Positions 1 through 9,285 of a stretch of 64,000 nt of DNA are shown here, piece by piece. Location of the stretch: NCBI GenBank assembly GCA_025060635.1, contig JANXBN010000001.1, forward strand, positions 124,001-188,000, written 5' to 3'. Both the position numbers and the translations under genes were made by a program. The DNA comes from Candidatus Kryptonium sp. Its GTDB lineage: Bacteria; Bacteroidota; Ignavibacteria; Kryptoniales; Kryptoniaceae. The notes below the pieces were generated by a model that searched no databases, was not told the DNA's origin, and was given only the letters and a program-made list of their open reading frames with translations. Every line of letters begins with the position of its first letter. Within the stretch, counting starts at the first letter, position 1.

Positions 1-2906
1 ACTTTTCTTGTAGAAATGTTATAGCTAAACATTGAGCCAGTGCTTAAAAATCTATATCTTAAGGAAAATTTTCTGCTGTTTTCAAATAAATGAAGATCTT
101 GCCTGAATGTGAGCGTTCCGCTTATCGTTTTATTCTCACGCTGGAAGTATCTCAATTTAAGAAGATAAATTTTTTCTTGTGATTCCGTGCTGTTTTCTGA
201 AATTTGGAAATATGTATCGCTTGAGAAGGGGGATAAAAATTTTGTTAATCTCTCTGGATAAAATTTCAAATTAAAACTTGCCTCAACATTTGCAGTTGGT
301 ATAAGTTGATCTCCAGGCAATGTGAGCATGATATAATCACCATCAAACTTAGTTTGCTCAAACTCGCTTGCATCTTGTATCCCATTGCCGTTTAAATCCC
401 CAAGGTATCTATAGTTTCCCGCTCCTTTTTGAACTTTTATAAAAACTGGTTCAAGGCGTGAAATCATCCTCGTCATTGCACGATAGATTAAATTTATTCT
501 CACCGCTCTTTTTAAAATCTCAGCTCTGCTTTGAGTTCTTATCAAAACATTGTTAGTAGATTTAATAGAATCAATAAGATAGTTTTTCCTGTTTAGCGTT
601 AGATCTCCGCTAAACTCAAATCGCTCGGCATTAATGTTTATTTTATAATTTTGATTTCTCATCACACTTAGGCGAGTGTAAGCTCCATTTCTCACGATGT
701 CATCAAATCTTATTTCATAAGAGAACGAACTTTTAATTTTTTTGAAGTTTATTTCAACCCCCGGGATCAATCTCAAAAATCTAAAACTTCCAATGTTTTG
801 TAAGTTGTCATTTATCAAATTCTCTCTCAATTCAGTTTCATAGTTTACGAATGGAGTTAAGATCCAAACTTTATACTTTCCAAGACCTTTGCTTCTTATC
901 CATTTTGATTTTGAAGTATCAAATTTTGAGAACAAAATTTCGGTGATGCTTTCAATTTCAGGCAAGATGTTTTCATTAGATCTAAAGCTAATCACACCTC
1001 TATCGGTTTTGAATTTGTTTTCGTTTTTGAGAAATCCGTATCCAAGTCCAAGTGAGCTCTTTTCGGAAATTTCAATTTGAAGATTTGATTCAAAAATTGA
1101 CTCGTCAAGTTGAGAAGTTTTATCTGTGATGTTCCATTTGCGGTTGAATTCAACGACATCAAATCTATCAAGAGCGGTGAAATTTTTATTTTTGTATCTT
1201 TGATAAAGGTTTAACTCAATTTTTCTCAATCCTTTTTCAAAAATTTTACCGCTTGAATAACCGAGACCGTATTTTAACGCAACTCCCTTGTTATCGCGAT
1301 CATCTATTGTGGAGAACTGATTTTTATCAAAACTGCTCATTGCTGACTCAACGAAAAATTTTAAGTTTTGTGTTTCATATTTTGTCCTTATGTCAAGAAT
1401 TTGTGAGGATTGTGGCATTGGAAGAAAAATTAAAGGTAGGTAATCTCCTTTGCCCTTGCCAACGAATTCGTATTTACCAATCCCGCGACGCACATAATCT
1501 CCTTTTCCAATCCCAACATATGAAAAACTTATTGAATAAAAAGCGTTTTTATCTCCTGGGGCGTAGACAAAAAATTCATATCTTTGAGAATCAATTATTG
1601 TATCTTTCTTGACATATTGTCCTTTCCCAATTCCCTTTGCTGAATCAAAGCCGACATAGATTATTCCGCTTTTTGTTGCTTTTAATCGGTCATCGCCACT
1701 GGTACGCAAGATTTCAATATCAGATTGTGAAAGAATAACATCAATTGGTGCTCTTTTGTTATCGGAATCGTAGAAGTAAGAGATTGATAAATTCAACTTA
1801 TCTTGAAAAAAAAGGTTATCGGAGACAAGAGCCAGAAAGTTTCTCGTGAATTTTCTGTCAGTGTATTGAAAATCAACTGTTATTCTTGAAGCGGAGGTTA
1901 TCAGGCGGTTTGGTGTAAATGTGATTTCGGCGGTTGAATAATCAATGATGTAATCGTTGCTTTCTCCTCTTAACATCAATTCTCCATCAATGTAAACTCT
2001 TTCTGTCCCGGCAATTACAATTATGTCTCTTTCACCATTTTGTCCAACCAATCTATACGGACCTTGAACCCCGTCAATCCCATTGAAATAATTTGTTGCA
2101 AATTTCCCTCTTGATGATGCAACTGCAAATGTGTTTTTGGTTTTTAGAAAGTCAAGTTGATAGTTTGCTTGAAATTTTCCGCCTTGTAATCTTCTTCTCA
2201 CATTTGAAAATTCTGGATCTTCTGAAAAGTATAATCTTTGTTCATCGCTTAGTTGATAGCCTATATCGTAATCTCCGAATGTAGCGAAAAGATTTTTAGT
2301 TTTCACCTGAATGAAAATTTTATCAATTTCCTGTAATGTCTGTGTATTTCCCTCTGGTTGAATTGGAATATTTTCATCTGTAAGTGAAGCAATTATTTCA
2401 ACATCTTTTGTCAAATTTCCAGATAGTTGAAGATTAAATCCTGATTGAAGCGTAAGGTCCCGATTGCTTCCGAATGTGAAACCACGAACTATGCTTCCAT
2501 TTCTTTGTATGTTTCCCGAAAAAGAAGGTATTTCTTTATGCTTTTCAATTCTAAGAGTTTTTTCCTCTTGGTGGTTTGATTCTAAAAATTCAATTCCTCT
2601 ATATTTGAAAAATAAAGTGTCAATTGGGATTGTTTTGTAGATCGCCTTAAGTTTGAACTTCGGGGAATCAATTTTTGAGATGATTGAGTTTTTTAGGTGA
2701 ACTTTGCCGATTTGGTAATAAATCTGGTAATGTATTCCTTGGAGAAGAGCAAGCGTATCAATGATTAAAATCTCGGTGCGAGGGACGATAAAACGGTGAG
2801 GTAGGTGAACTATTGAATCTCCTTTTGAAATTTCAATTTCAACTTTTTGAACCTGTGCAAAGCATAGAGCTGGCAGTAAGGCTAAAACATAAATTATGCG
2901 TTGCAT
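1..2906 (-). CDS. Large exported outer-membrane-type beta-barrel protein, 3' end cut by window edge
   Basis: The minus frame is open from an ATG at 2906 to the left edge, about 968 codons, and the C-terminus lies outside. It opens with a signal peptide (MQRIIYVLALLPALCFAQ). Next comes a segment containing EGNTQTLQEIDKIFIQ, which recalls a family of uncharacterised surface proteins of the FCB group. Then come alternating polar and aromatic strands typical of outer-membrane barrels. Four GxGKGxY-like motifs lie in the middle (coded at about 1430-1650), such as GIGKGDYVRRG and GKGKGDY. A calcium-loop-like motif GDLNGNGIQDASEF is coded near 370-420. The upstream flank is divergent to the polysaccharide genes. 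The frame, signal peptide and motifs are seen; the outer-membrane location is inferred. I do not recognise a specific function. Confidence 0.75.
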   Translation of the reverse strand, partial: MQRIIYVLALLPALCFAQVQKVEIEISKGDSIVHLPHRFIVPRTEILIIDTLALLQGIHYQIYYQIGKVHLKNSIISKIDSPKFKLKAIYKTIPIDTLFFKYRGIEFLESNHQEEKTLRIEKHKEIPSFSGNIQRNGSIVRGFTFGSNRDLTLQSGFNLQLSGNLTKDVEIIASLTDENIPIQPEGNTQTLQEIDKIFIQVKTKNLFATFGDYDIGYQLSDEQRLYFSEDPEFSNVRRRLQGGKFQANYQLDFLKTKNTFAVASSRGKFATNYFNGIDGVQGPYRLVGQNGERDIIVIAGTERVYIDGELMLRGESNDYIIDYSTAEITFTPNRLITSASRITVDFQYTDRKFTRNFLALVSDNLFFQDKLNLSISYFYDSDNKRAPIDVILSQSDIEILRTSGDDRLKATKSGIIYVGFDSAKGIGKGQYVKKDTIIDSQRYEFFVYAPGDKNAFYSISFSYVGIGKGDYVRRGIGKYEFVGKGKGDYLPLIFLPMPQSSQILDIRTKYETQNLKFFVESAMSSFDKNQFSTIDDRDNKGVALKYGLGYSSGKIFEKGLRKIELNLYQRYKNKNFTALDRFDVVEFNRKWNITDKTSQLDESIFESNLQIEISEKSSLGLGYGFLKNENKFKTDRGVISFRSNENILPEIESITEILFSKFDTSKSKWIRSKGLGKYKVWILTPFVNYETELRENLINDNLQNIGSFRFLRLIPGVEINFKKIKSSFSYEIRFDDIVRNGAYTRLSVMRNQNYKININAERFEFSGDLTLNRKNYLIDSIKSTNNVLIRTQSRAEILKRAVRINLIYRAMTRMISRLEPVFIKVQKGAGNYRYLGDLNGNGIQDASEFEQTKFDGDYIMLTLPGDQLIPTANVEASFNLKFYPERLTKFLSPFSSDTYFQISENSTESQEKIYLLKLRYFQRENKTISGTLTFRQDLHLFENSRKFSLRYRFLSTGSMFSYNISTRK

Positions 2907-2987
2907 AATAAAGGCATTTTCGGGATTGATTGATTTTTTTAGCGTATTTTCATAGATTTAATTTAGCTTTTGATGAATTTTTACTTG

Positions 2988-3040
2988 CCCCCACCTTGAT
3001 CCTCTCCCATAAAATGGGAGAGGTAAATTCTGGTGAGGGG
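2988..3040. repeat. Nested palindromic intergenic element
   Basis: A perfect 10-bp inverted repeat (cctctcccat, 3001-3010, and atgggagagg, 3014-3023) sits inside a second imperfect one (ccccacc, 2989-2995, and ggtgagggg, 3032-3040). The element is strikingly G/C-rich against its AT-rich surroundings. It lies in the gap between two divergent genes, so it is not a simple terminator for either. Its form matches the REP-like palindromes dispersed in many genomes. Only one copy is visible here, so the repeat nature is inferred. Confidence 0.55.
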
Positions 3041-3087
3041 ATTTTGTAATTCTGAATCAATTTCAAATTAAAAAGGGAATTTTTCAA

Positions 3088-4110
3088 ATGCAAAGTGTTT
3101 TAATAACCGGAGGTGCGGGATTTATCGGGAGCAATTTCGTAAGGTATATGATTCATAATCATCCTGAGGTTAAAGTCGTAAACCTTGATAAACTTACCTA
3201 TGCAGGTAATCTTGAAAATTTAAAAGATGTTGAGGGAAATCCAAATTATCACTTCATAAAAGGTGATATTTGCAATCAAGAGCTTGTTGAGTATGTCGTT
3301 AGGGAATTTGAAATTGATATAATTGTAAATTTTGCTGCTGAGTCGCATGTTGATAGAAGCATACTTGGACCTGAAATTTTTATAAGGACTAATGTCTTTG
3401 GGACACAGGTTTTACTTGAAGTAGCAAAAAAGTTTGAGATAGAGAAGTTCATTCAAATTTCAACTGATGAAGTATATGGTTCGCTTGGTCCTGTCGGAAA
3501 ATTCACAGAAGATATGCCACTTTTACCTAATTCACCTTATGCAGCAAGCAAAGCAAGCGCAGATCTTTTATGTAGAGCTTACTTTAAGACATTTGGGGTT
3601 CCTGTTGTGATAACGAGATGTTCAAATAATTTCGGACCATATCAATTTCCAGAGAAACTTATTCCTTTGATGATAATAAATGCATTGAATGATAAACCTT
3701 TGCCTGTTTATGGAGATGGTAAAAATGTGCGCGATTGGATTTATGTAATTGATCATTGTCGTGCGATAGATTTTACAATTCAAAAGGGGAAACCAGGCGA
3801 AATATACAATATAGGCGCAAGCAATGAGTGGCAGAACATTGATATTGTTAAATTAATTTTGAAAAAACTTGGAAAGCCAGAAACGCTTATAAAGTTCGTA
3901 AAGGATAGACCAGGACACGACAGAAGATATGCAATGGATTGGTCAAAGATCAAAAATGAACTTGGTTGGGAGCCGATATATTCGTTTGAAGAAGCAATTG
4001 ATGAGACCATAAACTGGTATATTCAAAACGAAAACTGGTGGAAGAGGATAATTTCAGGTGAATATCAAAACTACTATCAAATTTGGTATGGTGAAAGGTT
4101 GAAAAGTTAA
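3088..4110 (+). CDS. rfbB: dTDP-glucose 4,6-dehydratase
   Basis: This enzyme converts dTDP-glucose to dTDP-4-keto-6-deoxyglucose, the entry step to dTDP-rhamnose and related deoxysugars for surface polysaccharide. It is an extended short-chain dehydrogenase/reductase. The NAD motif GGAGFIGSNF is at residues 8-17, the TDEVYG segment carries the active-site Thr-Asp-Glu, and YAASK holds the catalytic Tyr and Lys. ESHVDRSI and the C-terminal RPGHDRRYAMD are signature stretches of RfbB. At 340 residues it has the normal family length. It heads a short run of polysaccharide genes with the damaged sugar dehydrogenase and the export protein downstream. The other rhamnose genes (rfbA, C, D) are not in the window. 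Confidence 0.95.
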   Translation: MQSVLITGGAGFIGSNFVRYMIHNHPEVKVVNLDKLTYAGNLENLKDVEGNPNYHFIKGDICNQELVEYVVREFEIDIIVNFAAESHVDRSILGPEIFIRTNVFGTQVLLEVAKKFEIEKFIQISTDEVYGSLGPVGKFTEDMPLLPNSPYAASKASADLLCRAYFKTFGVPVVITRCSNNFGPYQFPEKLIPLMIINALNDKPLPVYGDGKNVRDWIYVIDHCRAIDFTIQKGKPGEIYNIGASNEWQNIDIVKLILKKLGKPETLIKFVKDRPGHDRRYAMDWSKIKNELGWEPIYSFEEAIDETINWYIQNENWWKRIISGEYQNYYQIWYGERLKS

Positions 4111-4137
4111 AGTCGTAATAAAAAATCTCGCGATCGC

Positions 4138-4737
4138 TTGGATTTGAAGAACAAAATAGTTAAAAAGAAAGCAAAAGTCGGAGTTATTGGGCTTGGCTAT
4201 GTGGGTCTTCGTATTTTAGTTGATCCATATTATCTTGCGTGGTTTGCTAGAGCGTATGATTTTCATACGAACTTTATTGAGCTCGCAGCGGAGACAAATG
4301 AAGCAATGCCATTTTATGTAGTGAATTTAATCCTTCGTGAAATAAGCAAAATTCCGAAAAAATTGGAAGATGTAAAAATACTTTTTCTTGGCGTCGCTTT
4401 TAAGAAAAATGTTGATGACACACGACTTTCGCCAGCTCTTAAAATTATGGAGATACTTATTAGAGAAGGGGTAAGAAACATTTTTTACAATGATCCCTTC
4501 ATTCCTGAAGTTTCATTAAATGGAGCAAAATTTAAATCTATTGAATTAACGGATGAAAATTTGCGAAGTTTTGATCTCGTTGTGATAACAACAGATCACA
4601 GCGCTTATGATTTTGATTTTATTGCTCGGAATTCAAGAATTATAATTGACACTAAAAATGCAACGGGGAAAGTAAAGAATAGCGTTGCTAAAATCGTCAA
4701 ACTTGGTGGTGGAAATTATAATCAAAAACAAATTTAA
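4138..4737 (+). CDS. Nucleotide-sugar dehydrogenase (WbpA/UDP-glucose dehydrogenase family), internally deleted
   Basis: Family members are about 420-440 residues; this one is 199. Residues 14-25 (AKVGVIGLGYVG) are the start of the NAD-binding domain. The protein then jumps straight to VDPYYLAWFARAYDFHT, which normally follows the catalytic Cys about 230 residues later. The rest is an intact UDP-binding C-terminal domain, including LFLGVAFKKNVDDTRLSPAL. Most of the NAD-binding domain and the GGHC catalytic motif are therefore gone, yet the frame is kept. The start is a TTG with no clear Shine-Dalgarno. The product should lack dehydrogenase activity. A genuine deletion is the likeliest reading; an assembly collapse is the alternative. 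Confidence 0.8.
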   Translation: MDLKNKIVKKKAKVGVIGLGYVGLRILVDPYYLAWFARAYDFHTNFIELAAETNEAMPFYVVNLILREISKIPKKLEDVKILFLGVAFKKNVDDTRLSPALKIMEILIREGVRNIFYNDPFIPEVSLNGAKFKSIELTDENLRSFDLVVITTDHSAYDFDFIARNSRIIIDTKNATGKVKNSVAKIVKLGGGNYNQKQI

Positions 4738-4749
4738 ATATTTATAATT

Positions 4750-6420
4750 ATGCGAGCGATTTTGGTTTTTTTAATGTCTATGTGCTTTTTAAGTTTGAGC
4801 TTTGCTCAACTTCCCGAGGTTAAACCTGAAACGAAGGGGCTTGGGTTAAAGTTTGATGAATTTTTCAAACAAGCACAGACATTTCAATATCCATTGCTTG
4901 ATCCAACGATCTTTTCACTGGATAAGCCAGTGGATCCTGAAGTTTACATTGTTGGGCCTGGCGATGTTTTAAGTGTAAATATATGGACATCGCCACCGCT
5001 TAGTTTTACGGTTCAAGTGACCCTTGAAGGAACTGTCATAATTCCAACGGTCGGTGAAGCAAAGGTTTCTGGATTGACGCTTTCGGAGGCGAAAAGGATT
5101 ATGATTCAAAAGATAAAGGCAAAATATATCGCAAGCGAGATAACAATTACACTTATAGCACCTCGCTCATTTAATGTAACCGTGAGTGGTTATGTTTTAA
5201 ATGAGGGTAAATATAAAGTTCGTTCAATTGATAGAGTTTCAACTGCGGTCATGCTTGCTCTCTCGCCGACCGATTCTTTTCAAATTCAAGCGATGCGGGA
5301 AATTATTAATAAAGTTAGTTTCAGAAAGATTTTATTGAAAAGAAATGGGGAATCGTTAAACATTGACCTTAGGAAATATCTGGCAACCGGTGATGATAGA
5401 TATAATCCTTATCTTCTTGAGGGAGATTGGATTATGGTTCAAAGACAAGATCAATCTTCATTTGTTGCGGTATATGGTGCAGTAAATAAGCCAGGTGTCT
5501 ACGAGTTTGTTCAAGGAGATAAACTTACAGACATTATACGGATAGCAGGTGGAATTATTGAAAGTGCTGAGCTTGACAATGTTGAAATCGTTCGCCTTGA
5601 TGAGGAAGGAAAATTAAAAGAAAAAATAAAAGTAAATTTAGGGAAAATTTTAAACGGCGAGGAGCCTGATTTAGTTCTTGAGAACAACGATAAAATTTTT
5701 ATTCCTGGAAAAAGAACATTGAAACAAAATTATGTGGTCACAGTATCAGGTGAGGTTAAATATCCTGGCACTTATCCGATCTCGCGCAATGGAACAATGT
5801 TAAGTGACATACTTGATAGAGTTGGTCTGCTTGATTTTTCTGACAAAGAAAATGCTTATGTAATAAGAGGAATGACTCAGTTTGATCCACAGAGGGAGTT
5901 CATTTTGGAATATCTGCTTCTTAAAAACTTTGCGTTTTCACGAGAGGATTCTTTGAACTTCAATCAAGAAATACAAATTCTGCGTTCAGCAAAATTTATC
6001 GCCGTTGATATTGGTAAAGTAATTGCTGGCATAGAAGATGTTGAATTACAAGATGGTGATTTTATTTACATACCGAGAAAGCAGATACCGATGATCTATG
6101 TCTTTGGACAGGTGAATAGTCCTGGTTTTGTTCTTTATGAATCTGGCAAGGATTATAGACATTATATCTCTAAAGCTGGGGGATTTGCCCAACTTGCACG
6201 CAGAGGTGATGTTAAAATCATAAAAAGAAAAACTTATGTTTGGTATGATCCCGAAGACACAAAAATTGAACCTGGCGATTTCATATTTGTTCCAAAGAAG
6301 GTTGTCAGAGAACCGATTTATTATTGGAATATATTTAAAGATGTAATTTTAACCGTTGGTTCGGTTGCCACAACGGTTGCCACGATAATTTTAATTTATA
6401 ACCAAACAAAAGCGAAATAA
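4750..6420 (+). CDS. Polysaccharide export protein with SLBB domains (Wza-like)
   Basis: This is a periplasmic/outer-membrane channel component for capsule or exopolysaccharide export. A signal peptide (MRAILVFLMSMCFLSLSFAQ) is followed by a Poly_export domain at about residues 63-150 (YIVGPGDVLSVNIW, then VGEAKVSGLTLSEAKR). At least three SLBB beta-grasp repeats follow, seen as VYGAVNKPGVYEF, VSGEVKYPGTYPI and VFGQVNSPGFVLY. A hydrophobic segment near residues 530-550 may be a membrane anchor. No lipobox Cys is evident, unlike E. coli Wza. The gene starts 12 bases after the deleted dehydrogenase, supporting one polysaccharide operon. No Wzc-type kinase or glycosyltransferase is adjacent. Confidence 0.88.
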   Translation: MRAILVFLMSMCFLSLSFAQLPEVKPETKGLGLKFDEFFKQAQTFQYPLLDPTIFSLDKPVDPEVYIVGPGDVLSVNIWTSPPLSFTVQVTLEGTVIIPTVGEAKVSGLTLSEAKRIMIQKIKAKYIASEITITLIAPRSFNVTVSGYVLNEGKYKVRSIDRVSTAVMLALSPTDSFQIQAMREIINKVSFRKILLKRNGESLNIDLRKYLATGDDRYNPYLLEGDWIMVQRQDQSSFVAVYGAVNKPGVYEFVQGDKLTDIIRIAGGIIESAELDNVEIVRLDEEGKLKEKIKVNLGKILNGEEPDLVLENNDKIFIPGKRTLKQNYVVTVSGEVKYPGTYPISRNGTMLSDILDRVGLLDFSDKENAYVIRGMTQFDPQREFILEYLLLKNFAFSREDSLNFNQEIQILRSAKFIAVDIGKVIAGIEDVELQDGDFIYIPRKQIPMIYVFGQVNSPGFVLYESGKDYRHYISKAGGFAQLARRGDVKIIKRKTYVWYDPEDTKIEPGDFIFVPKKVVREPIYYWNIFKDVILTVGSVATTVATIILIYNQTKAK

Positions 6421-6434
6421 CCTACTGAAAATAG

Positions 6435-7355
6435 ATGAAGCAGCAATATAAAGCCGAACTCTTGCTTTTATTTATAACTTTCATCTGGGGTGGAACTTTT
6501 AGCATCGTTAAGACAGCGCTTGAAAGCGTCTCGCCATTGATTTTTCTCGGTATAAGATTTGGAATTTCTATGGTGTTGTATCTTTTATTTTTTCCAGGTT
6601 CTTTGAAACATTTGAATTACACTTCTTTAAAGCATGGCTTGATCATTGCTTTCTTTTTATTCGCTGGATTTGCATTTCAAACGGTCGGATTAAAATATAC
6701 AACTGCTTCAAAATCTGGTTTTATAACAGGTATGCTTGTGATCTTCACTCCCATCGCTCAAGTAATAATTGAGCGAAAAACACCGAAATTAGGTAATTTA
6801 GTTGGAATTGTTCTTGTAACTATAGGTCTTTTGTTTCTTACTTCAAAGGAAAGCTCAATTGAAAATTTTATCTTTTCTCTCGGTCGCGATTTTACAATTG
6901 GTGATTTTCTTACGCTCCTTTGTGCAGTTATGTTTGCTCTTTACATCGTTTATCTTGATATATATTCAAGATTGCATCCGACTTCAATTCTTGTTCTTAT
7001 TCAACTTGCGACGACATCTATCGCTTCATTTTTAATTGCACCTTTTTTTGAGGATATAAAATTAAATTTTACATTTCAACTATTTTTTGCTCTTGTATAC
7101 ACTTCGCTTCTTGCGACAATACTTGCGACTTATATTCAAACTGAATATCAAAAATTTACAACTCCAACGCGTGCTGCTGTAATTTTTACGATGGAACCAG
7201 TTTTTGCTGGAGCCATTGCTTGGGTATTTTTAAACGAACATCTTTCTTCTTTCGCTTTGTTGGGTTCTGCGTTGATGCTTGGAGGGCTTCTAATTTCGGA
7301 ACTATCGGATCTTATTTTTAAAAATTCATCTGGAAATCTTTTCCGCAAAAAGTGA
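6435..7355 (+). CDS. EamA/DMT-family transporter
   Basis: This is a 306-residue integral membrane protein with about ten hydrophobic helices in two repeated EamA halves. The first half begins with LLLFITFIWGGTFSIVKTAL and the second with LTLLCAVMFALYIVYLD. TPTRAAVIFTMEPVFAGAIAW near the C-terminus is the typical EamA signature. Members of the drug/metabolite transporter superfamily export amino acids, nucleosides or other metabolites. The substrate cannot be told from sequence. It lies 14 bases after the export gene and 35 bases before mnmA on the same strand, so it may be cotranscribed by position only. Confidence 0.85.
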   Translation: MKQQYKAELLLLFITFIWGGTFSIVKTALESVSPLIFLGIRFGISMVLYLLFFPGSLKHLNYTSLKHGLIIAFFLFAGFAFQTVGLKYTTASKSGFITGMLVIFTPIAQVIIERKTPKLGNLVGIVLVTIGLLFLTSKESSIENFIFSLGRDFTIGDFLTLLCAVMFALYIVYLDIYSRLHPTSILVLIQLATTSIASFLIAPFFEDIKLNFTFQLFFALVYTSLLATILATYIQTEYQKFTTPTRAAVIFTMEPVFAGAIAWVFLNEHLSSFALLGSALMLGGLLISELSDLIFKNSSGNLFRKK

Positions 7356-7390
7356 GTTTTAATTTGAAAAAGTAAAAATTTGCTCAGAGG

Positions 7391-8497
7391 ATGAGAAGAC
7401 CTGAGGACATAACTGTTGTCGTTGCGATGAGCGGTGGAGTTGATTCGTCTGTTGCAGCTGCGGTTCTGAAAGAACAGGGTTACAATTTAATTGGAATAAC
7501 CATAAAAACATACAATTACGAGGATATAGGAATACAAAACGAACATAGCTGCTGTTCGCTTGAAGGGATAAATGATGCAAGAACTGTTGCGACGAAGCTT
7601 GGATTCCCGCACTATGTGGTTGATCTTACTAAGGAGTTCCATCGCGAGGTGATAGATTATTTCATAAAAGATTATCTTGATGGAAGAACTCCAAATCCTT
7701 GTGTTATTTGTAATAGAAAAATAAAGTGGGAAGCACTTATTAAAAAGGCGATGTCGCTTGGGGCTGATTACATCGCAACAGGTCACTATGCACGAGTTAA
7801 ATTTGATGAAGTAAGGAAAAGATATATCTTGATGCGCGGGGTAGATTCATCAAAGGATCAATCGTATGCTCTATGGGGATTAAGTCAGGAAAGTTTAAGT
7901 AGGACGATTTTTCCACTTGGTGAATTTACTAAACAGGAAGTTAGAGAACTTGCAAAGAAATACGGTTTGAAGATCGCAAATAAACCTGAAAGCTTTGAGA
8001 TTTGTTTTGTTCCAGAGAATGATTATACGAAATTTCTTGAGAAGAATGTCAAAGGTCTTGCCGAAAAAGTTAAAGGTGGAGATATAGTTATGGATGGGAA
8101 AGTTATTGGGAAGCATCGTGGTTATCCATTTTATACAATCGGTCAAAGGAAAGGGCTTGGAATTGCGCTTGGATATCCTGTGTATGTAATCGGAATTGAT
8201 CCGGAGAAAAATGTCGTAGAAGTTGGAAAGGAGGAGAAACTTTATCATAATGCACTAATAGCCGGAAGTGTTAATTTAATTTCAGTTGAAAGAATTGAAA
8301 ACGGAATGAGGGTCACCGCCAAGATAAGATATTCTGATGAGGGAGATAGCGCAATTCTTGAAAATTGTTCGGATGGGAAGGTACTTGTAAAGTTTGAGAA
8401 GCCAAAGCGTGCAATCACACCAGGACAGTCGGTTGTGTTCTACGATGGTGATATTGTCATCGGCGGTGGTATAATTGAAAAAGCATTTGATGTTTAA
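7391..8497 (+). CDS. mnmA: tRNA-specific 2-thiouridylase MnmA
   Basis: The enzyme adds sulfur at position 2 of the wobble uridine 34 of Lys, Glu and Gln tRNAs, using ATP and a persulfide relay. The PP-loop [20 protein letters not shown] is at residues 13-32. The first catalytic Cys lies in [15 protein letters not shown], the second in [20 protein letters not shown] and [10 protein letters not shown] are family signatures. At 368 residues it has the normal length. It ends with a 4-base convergent overlap with lptB, so no terminator fits between them. Confidence 0.96.
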   Translation: MRRPEDITVVVAMSGGVDSSVAAAVLKEQGYNLIGITIKTYNYEDIGIQNEHSCCSLEGINDARTVATKLGFPHYVVDLTKEFHREVIDYFIKDYLDGRTPNPCVICNRKIKWEALIKKAMSLGADYIATGHYARVKFDEVRKRYILMRGVDSSKDQSYALWGLSQESLSRTIFPLGEFTKQEVRELAKKYGLKIANKPESFEICFVPENDYTKFLEKNVKGLAEKVKGGDIVMDGKVIGKHRGYPFYTIGQRKGLGIALGYPVYVIGIDPEKNVVEVGKEEKLYHNALIAGSVNLISVERIENGMRVTAKIRYSDEGDSAILENCSDGKVLVKFEKPKRAITPGQSVVFYDGDIVIGGGIIEKAFDV

Positions 8498-9285
8498 TAT
8501 CTGTCAAGTTTAAATTTTTCACCAAGATATAACTTCCTTGCCTCTGGATCGTTGGCGAGAAATTCGGCTGTTCCTTCTTTTAAAATTTGTCCTTCAAACA
8601 AAAGATATGCTCTGTCTGTAATTGAAAGTGTCTCGTGGACATTATGATCAGTTATTAAAACTCCGATGTTTCTATTTTTCAAATTTGCGACGATATTCAT
8701 TAAGTCCTCAACAGCAATCGGATCAATTCCAGCGAACGGTTCATCAAGAAGTATAAATTTGGGGTCTGTTGCAAGCGCGCGAGCGATTTCAGTTCTTCTT
8801 CTTTCTCCACCGCTTAACATATATCCTTTGCTTTTTCTAATGTGAGCTATACCGAAATCCTCAAGAAGTTTTTCAAGTTTTTCTTTCCTTTGTTCCGGTG
8901 TTAAATTCATAACTTGTAAAACAGCCATGATGTTTTCCTCAACCGTTAACTTCCTAAATATGCTTGCCTCTTGCGGTAAGTAACTTATACCTAATCTTGC
9001 TCTTTTATACATCGGTAATTTGGTTATCTCAATATCGTCAAGGAAAACCTTTCCAGCATTTGGTTTGATCATTCCAACGATCATGTAAAATGTCGTTGTC
9101 TTGCCAGCTCCATTTGGTCCAAGAAGCCCAACAACCTCACCTTGCCTTACTTCTATGCTGACATTTCGGACGACATATCTTTTCTTATATCTTTTGTAAA
9201 GTGACTCCGCTCGCAAGATGCTATTATTTGAGGTTTTTGAAATTTCGTCTTTTTTATTTGAGCCAAACAATTTCAAGCTTAGCAT
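8494..9285 (-). CDS. lptB: LPS export ABC transporter ATP-binding protein LptB
   Basis: This is the cytoplasmic ATPase that powers extraction of lipopolysaccharide from the inner membrane with LptF/LptG. Walker A is [16 protein letters not shown], the ABC signature is [15 protein letters not shown], Walker B is [13 protein letters not shown] and the switch His is in LITDHNVHE. The body matches LptB closely at about 240 residues, plus a 20-residue N-terminal extension that overlaps the upstream OstA-like gene by 32 bases. That overlap suggests translational coupling. TTG codons at residues 4 and 6 are alternative starts. Together the two genes indicate a Gram-negative envelope with LPS. Confidence 0.95.
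   Translation of the reverse strand: MLSLKLFGSNKKDEISKTSNNSILRAESLYKRYKKRYVVRNVSIEVRQGEVVGLLGPNGAGKTTTFYMIVGMIKPNAGKVFLDDIEITKLPMYKRARLGISYLPQEASIFRKLTVEENIMAVLQVMNLTPEQRKEKLEKLLEDFGIAHIRKSKGYMLSGGERRRTEIARALATDPKFILLDEPFAGIDPIAVEDLMNIVANLKNRNIGVLITDHNVHETLSITDRAYLLFEGQILKEGTAEFLANDPEARKLYLGEKFKLDRY

Noticed and set aside
889-1612. Short plus-strand frames at 889-1080 and 1253-1612
   Set aside because: They lie antisense within the long minus-strand exported protein, have no family resemblance and no ribosome sites, and are explained as shadows.
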